Shown here: in pieces, positions 60,364 to 64,000 of the stretch | How the letters are laid out: every line of letters begins with the position of its first letter | Position numbering within the stretch: the first letter of the stretch is position 1 | Assembly: GCF_002775205.1 (NCBI RefSeq) | Contig: NC_036445.1 | Span: 29,313,953-29,377,952 of the forward strand | Reading direction: 5' to 3' | Length of the DNA: 64,000 bases | DNA from: Xiphophorus maculatus | Lineage: Eukaryota > Chordata > Actinopteri > Cyprinodontiformes > Poeciliidae | The notes under the pieces: model-generated | The model's database searches: none | What the model saw: the letters and a program-made list of their open reading frames with translations, nothing else | Told to the model about the DNA's origin: nothing | Made by a program: the position numbers and the translations under genes

Positions 60364-62862
60364 CTGCAGGGGCAGGGAGCAAAAGACAAAGTAGTCACAC
60401 AATGGTAGATTAAAAATTAAATAGACAGCTGGAGAAACTGCAGTGCAGCACTGCTAGCTGCACTTCATTAAGACATTCTGCACTGACAGCATGGACCCTA
60501 ATGAGTGCCATCCATCATTCTTATTAAAAATAACCGTTTTAAAAGTGCAATTTTTAACTAGCAGTAGCATGTCTATGAAGCAGCCCACTAATGGTTGGCT
60601 ACCGGAGCAAATACCCTGACTAACTATTACCAAGCTAACATTAGAAAATAGAGAAAAACTGCTAAAATAGTTTAGAGCGGAATACAACATTTTTCTGATC
60701 AATAAGCAGCTAAAGGTTCAAGCTAGTGTTTGCCCTCCATTTTTTTAAATCCATGTATCACAATGCTGAACTATTAAAATCCATGTCTGTCCTGACTGGA
60801 CTTAATGCACAAAAATACACAATGGAATTCCTATCAGTACAATAAAAGCCTAATAATTGTATTCATTCTTACAAGAAATGACAAGCAAGGTTTTAACTAC
60901 GTTTTCATATTGTTGACCCATCACAAAATGGTAAGAAAAAAAACAAAATTGGTGGAAGAATGTATGCCAAAAATAAAATCCATCCAGATTTAGTTCCACA
61001 CAAAGTTCTGTCTAAACCATTATTAAGTGGTAATGTTCCCGGTGTTCCAAACAGAGGGAAACTTGTTAAATACCTCAACTATGTGGGCAAGGAGTGTAAA
61101 GGTTTGAACACGAACAGACTGGCAGTGTACCTGTGACGACTGGCATTTTCTTGGCTATAGCAAAAAATGTAAAAAATAATGAGCTGTTAGGCTATTATGT
61201 AGCTGCCATTGTGGTTCCAGTCACTGGAGTTATGCTTTTGCAACCTGGCAAGGCCAATTTCCCTTTTAATGAAGCACACTGATATCGAGGCAGATTTGAG
61301 AGAAAATACATTTACCAAAAAATAAAAATACACCCATAAATTTGCTCAATACTGTTTGACTTTCTAACTGCTGGCAGGTTAGGGCACATTTAAAAGCATG
61401 GCTGATTTTGTTGCAAACAGAATTTTTGAAAAGAAAAAAACCCTGATAATTATAATTATATATATATACTAAACTATGATTGCTGTGATAATTACATATT
61501 TTATGTCAATAATGAACTTTAAGATATCTGTTAATGGGGTTGAACTACGCTTTTTAAAAACACTAAAATATACTAAATATATTAACTAATGAAAAGGTAG
61601 AATAGTTGAAATATATTTGTTGAATGATCTGTGGTAAAACCTAAAAATCTGCAGAATTATGGTATTTTTGTGCTAAATATTTTCTTTGGGTTAACAGGGG
61701 GGTTCACTACAGGGCGGTAATTTTATGGATATTTGACCTTAATGGATGATCTCCTCATCATTCCAAAGGCCATTTCACGAACCTTCGCCTTTAAGCTCGT
61801 TTTGTCAGCCACTCCTTATTAAAATGTTGCTAATCCACCCACATTCGCAACAAATGAGCGTTTCCAAGACAAAAAAAACACCTAAAAAAATAATGTTGCA
61901 ATTACAGTAGTGTCACTCCATTCAGTAAGGCTTTTCTAGCCTTCAGCGTTAATGTGGCCCCCTCCTTTTCTCTCATTCACACTCACCACACCCATCCCTG
62001 TACCTGTAGCTTGTCCGACAAGCGGAAGCTAAAATACGAAAAGTTCGTTTGAAGACTTTGTTAAGACGACACGTTCTGGCAGATATTAAAGCAAATGTGC
62101 AACTGGTGAAGAGGACAGCATATTCCCTCTACAGAAACAGCCCCGTTGAAAAGTGCAACTAGCTACAGGCTAGGCCCTCGTGACCGACGACTTTCTACTA
62201 TGGCGCCAACTATTTCCTGAAAAAGACGCTTTCCAAGTTAGACAGCTTTTCCAAACGTAATAACGGTAAAATGAAGACCGTTCTTGCAGCAAACTGAACA
62301 TAACATTTAACAATGTGGCCAGGCAAACTGCCCACTTGGAAATGTTACGTTTACTTAACTCGTTTGTTTTTTTAGTACCTAAAAATAATCACTTGGGGGG
62401 GGGAAAAAACGGAAACTACTTTGTCACAAACGAAGGAGTGTAACAATGTAAATTGACCATATTTGCAAGATGTCATATAGATATCGGCTCTAGCTAATAG
62501 TTCACTGCCACAATGCCATTTCCAGCAAGCCCTCATTTGCCTTATCGGTTATCTACGGCACAGTTTCAGGTAACATGTTCAACATTTGTATCAAGCAGGA
62601 TTTTGCACTACTCTGAACTGACACGCCTTTCTATTTTCAGTTAGAAAATCAGCCATTAGACACATCCCGAACTGAGACGTTAGCTAAGCTAGCCTTTGTT
62701 CTGTAGTTTGATGAGCGTCCCCGCTACACCCAGTCCTGCCAGTAACCCGCAGACAATGGGCTTCTTCGACCGCCAGTTATTTATTTACACTCATTTTTAA
62801 AAAGTACATATAAAATATATCAGACCGAAGACAGCTTTTCTAAAGCCGCCGTTGTTTCATAC
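60364..62862 (-). other. ywhaz intron 1
   Basis: A 2.5-kb intron separating the UTR exon from the ATG exon. It is AT-rich in its left two thirds and CpG-richer near 62000-62700. No coding sequence or known repeat was recognised. Confidence 0.55.
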
Positions 62863-62995
62863 CTGAATTTTAGCAGATGTCGGCGTACCAAGGTGCAGCT
62901 GATTCTCTCAGCCTGTCCGAATGAGTTCAGTCAACGGGGTTTCCTCCCAATCACACCGGTCCAAGACACGGCCAGAGTAGCGCCGAGGCAAATGA
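62863..62995 (-). other. ywhaz: ywhaz 5' UTR exon 1 (candidate)
   Basis: The donor AATTCAG|GTATGA lies at 62863/62862. The second exon starts at 60363 after CCCCTGCAG, nine bases before the ATG. Promoter motifs upstream at 63000-63024 support a start near 62990. Confidence 0.6.
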
Positions 62996-62999
62996 GGTC

Positions 63000-63024
63000 T
63001 GACGTCAAACGTTACCAGGGCGAC
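63000..63024. promoter_or_regulatory. CRE and X-box-like site in ywhaz promoter
   Basis: A consensus cAMP-response element TGACGTCA at 63000-63007 is followed after 3 bp by GTTACCAGGGCGAC (63011-63024). The latter matches the RFX X-box consensus with one mismatch. Confidence 0.6.
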
Positions 63025-63149
63025 CAAACGTGACGGTTTGTGGGAGTTGTAGTTGTATTGTACATCCCCTGTTAGCTTTATTTTAAAAACAGTTTGGAAA
63101 TAATTCTTACTATGGCCATCCTTTGCAGTGATTCTGTGAAACACGGAAA

Positions 63150-64000
63150 ACTGTACTCCCCCTATTGCGGTTTTCTTGCAACAAGAAATTACTTTGCTTT
63201 TACTTTACTATTACTTTTTAACCCCTTCAAAGTTCTAAATCACATTCTCTGAATCAGAACTTTGGTGCAGGAAAAGAAATAGAACTAGCAGACACAGAAG
63301 CTAATAGAATATCTTAAGTAGTAAATAATTATGATAATCAACTAAAAAGTCTTGTGTTTTTGAAAACAACAGGTATTTGCTCAAGACGTAGAGGGCACCA
63401 CAAACTGGAACACAAGACACAGCTATGGTCCTTTTCTAATAGAAACTACTATTTTTGCATTCTGGTTGGTTTCCAAAGGGAGAGAGTGAAGCTATTTTTG
63501 CCTTGTCACATGATTTCCCCTTGAGCAAAGATTTCAAGCTTGTAACCTATTTAAGGACGGATCAGATAATATTGGCTGCAATGTGCAGAGACAGGAGCAA
63601 AAGAAGAGGAAGAAAATAAGGGGGGAAATATGTGTCTACTTTCTAAATAAACCGTGGTCAGGGAAGGGTGAAACTCCAGCCCATAGGGACTCCACTATAA
63701 AAGCTTTAGAAACCAGTTAGGTGGGTTTTACTGTCCGTGAGCCATGTCTTGTATGCACATGCACAGACACACAGAGAAGCAGCTTCTGCACACCGGAACA
63801 ATGGCTAAGTGTTGAACACAAATCTTTCTGTAATGGCAACAGTTCTCATGTTAGATTTCAGTTGAAAACACTAAAGTGGAGAGGATTAGCACATAGAATA
63901 CAGTAAAAATAACTGAGGAAATTAACACAGCAAAAAAAAAGAAATGTGTTACATAATCAAAGTACAGTAATTATTTTATTATTATTATTATTATTTTTAC
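63150..64000. other. Upstream flank of ywhaz
   Basis: AT-rich sequence with no recognised gene, repeat family or RNA. It ends in a short (ATT)n run at 63975-63995. Confidence 0.5.

Overview
This window is vertebrate genomic DNA, almost certainly from a ray-finned (percomorph-like) fish. The evidence is small multi-exon genes with GT-AG introns, CpG-rich promoters, and repeats typical of teleosts: Tc1-like transposon remnants, tRNA-derived SINEs, hAT-type miniature elements, and LINE 3' ends with an ATGG tail. I cannot name the species. Exons were placed by reading splice sites and protein similarity from memory, with no alignment program. As an internal check, the joined coding exons of all four complete genes are exact multiples of three.

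Layout: 355-3908 (-) is the 5' part of fbxo43 (Emi2/Erp1), which runs off the left edge. 4110-21760 (+) is a complete spag1 in 18 coding exons (937 codons). It is head-to-head with fbxo43 across about 150 bp that holds an E-box and a perfect RFX X-box. 24509-45130 (-) is rnf19a, an RBR-type E3 ligase with 9 coding exons (867 codons) and an 11-kb first intron; it is tail-to-tail with spag1. 46880-53250 (-) is pabpc1 with 14 coding exons (635 codons). 54970-63000 (-) is a 14-3-3 gene, ywhaz by position, with 5 coding exons (247 codons).

The block matches the human 8q22 order FBXO43-SPAG1-RNF19A-PABPC1-YWHAZ. POLR2K, ANKRD46 and SNX31, which lie inside that block in human, were not found here. 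The genes do not form one pathway. Their roles are meiotic APC/C inhibition (fbxo43), axonemal dynein pre-assembly (spag1), ubiquitin ligation (rnf19a), poly(A) binding and translation (pabpc1), and phosphoserine-dependent scaffolding (ywhaz). The two genes sharing a promoter could both suit germ-line or ciliated-cell expression.

Non-coding space is rich in old mobile elements, mainly in spag1 introns 6, 9 and 10 and in rnf19a intron 1. Several small repeat families recur. The best-preserved element is a 222-bp hAT-like MITE with an intact 8-bp target duplication. I found no CRISPR array, operon, tRNA or rRNA gene, and no evidence of a wholly new biological system. The most useful leads are promoter motifs, an unusually open rnf19a leader, repeat families and splice-site architecture.
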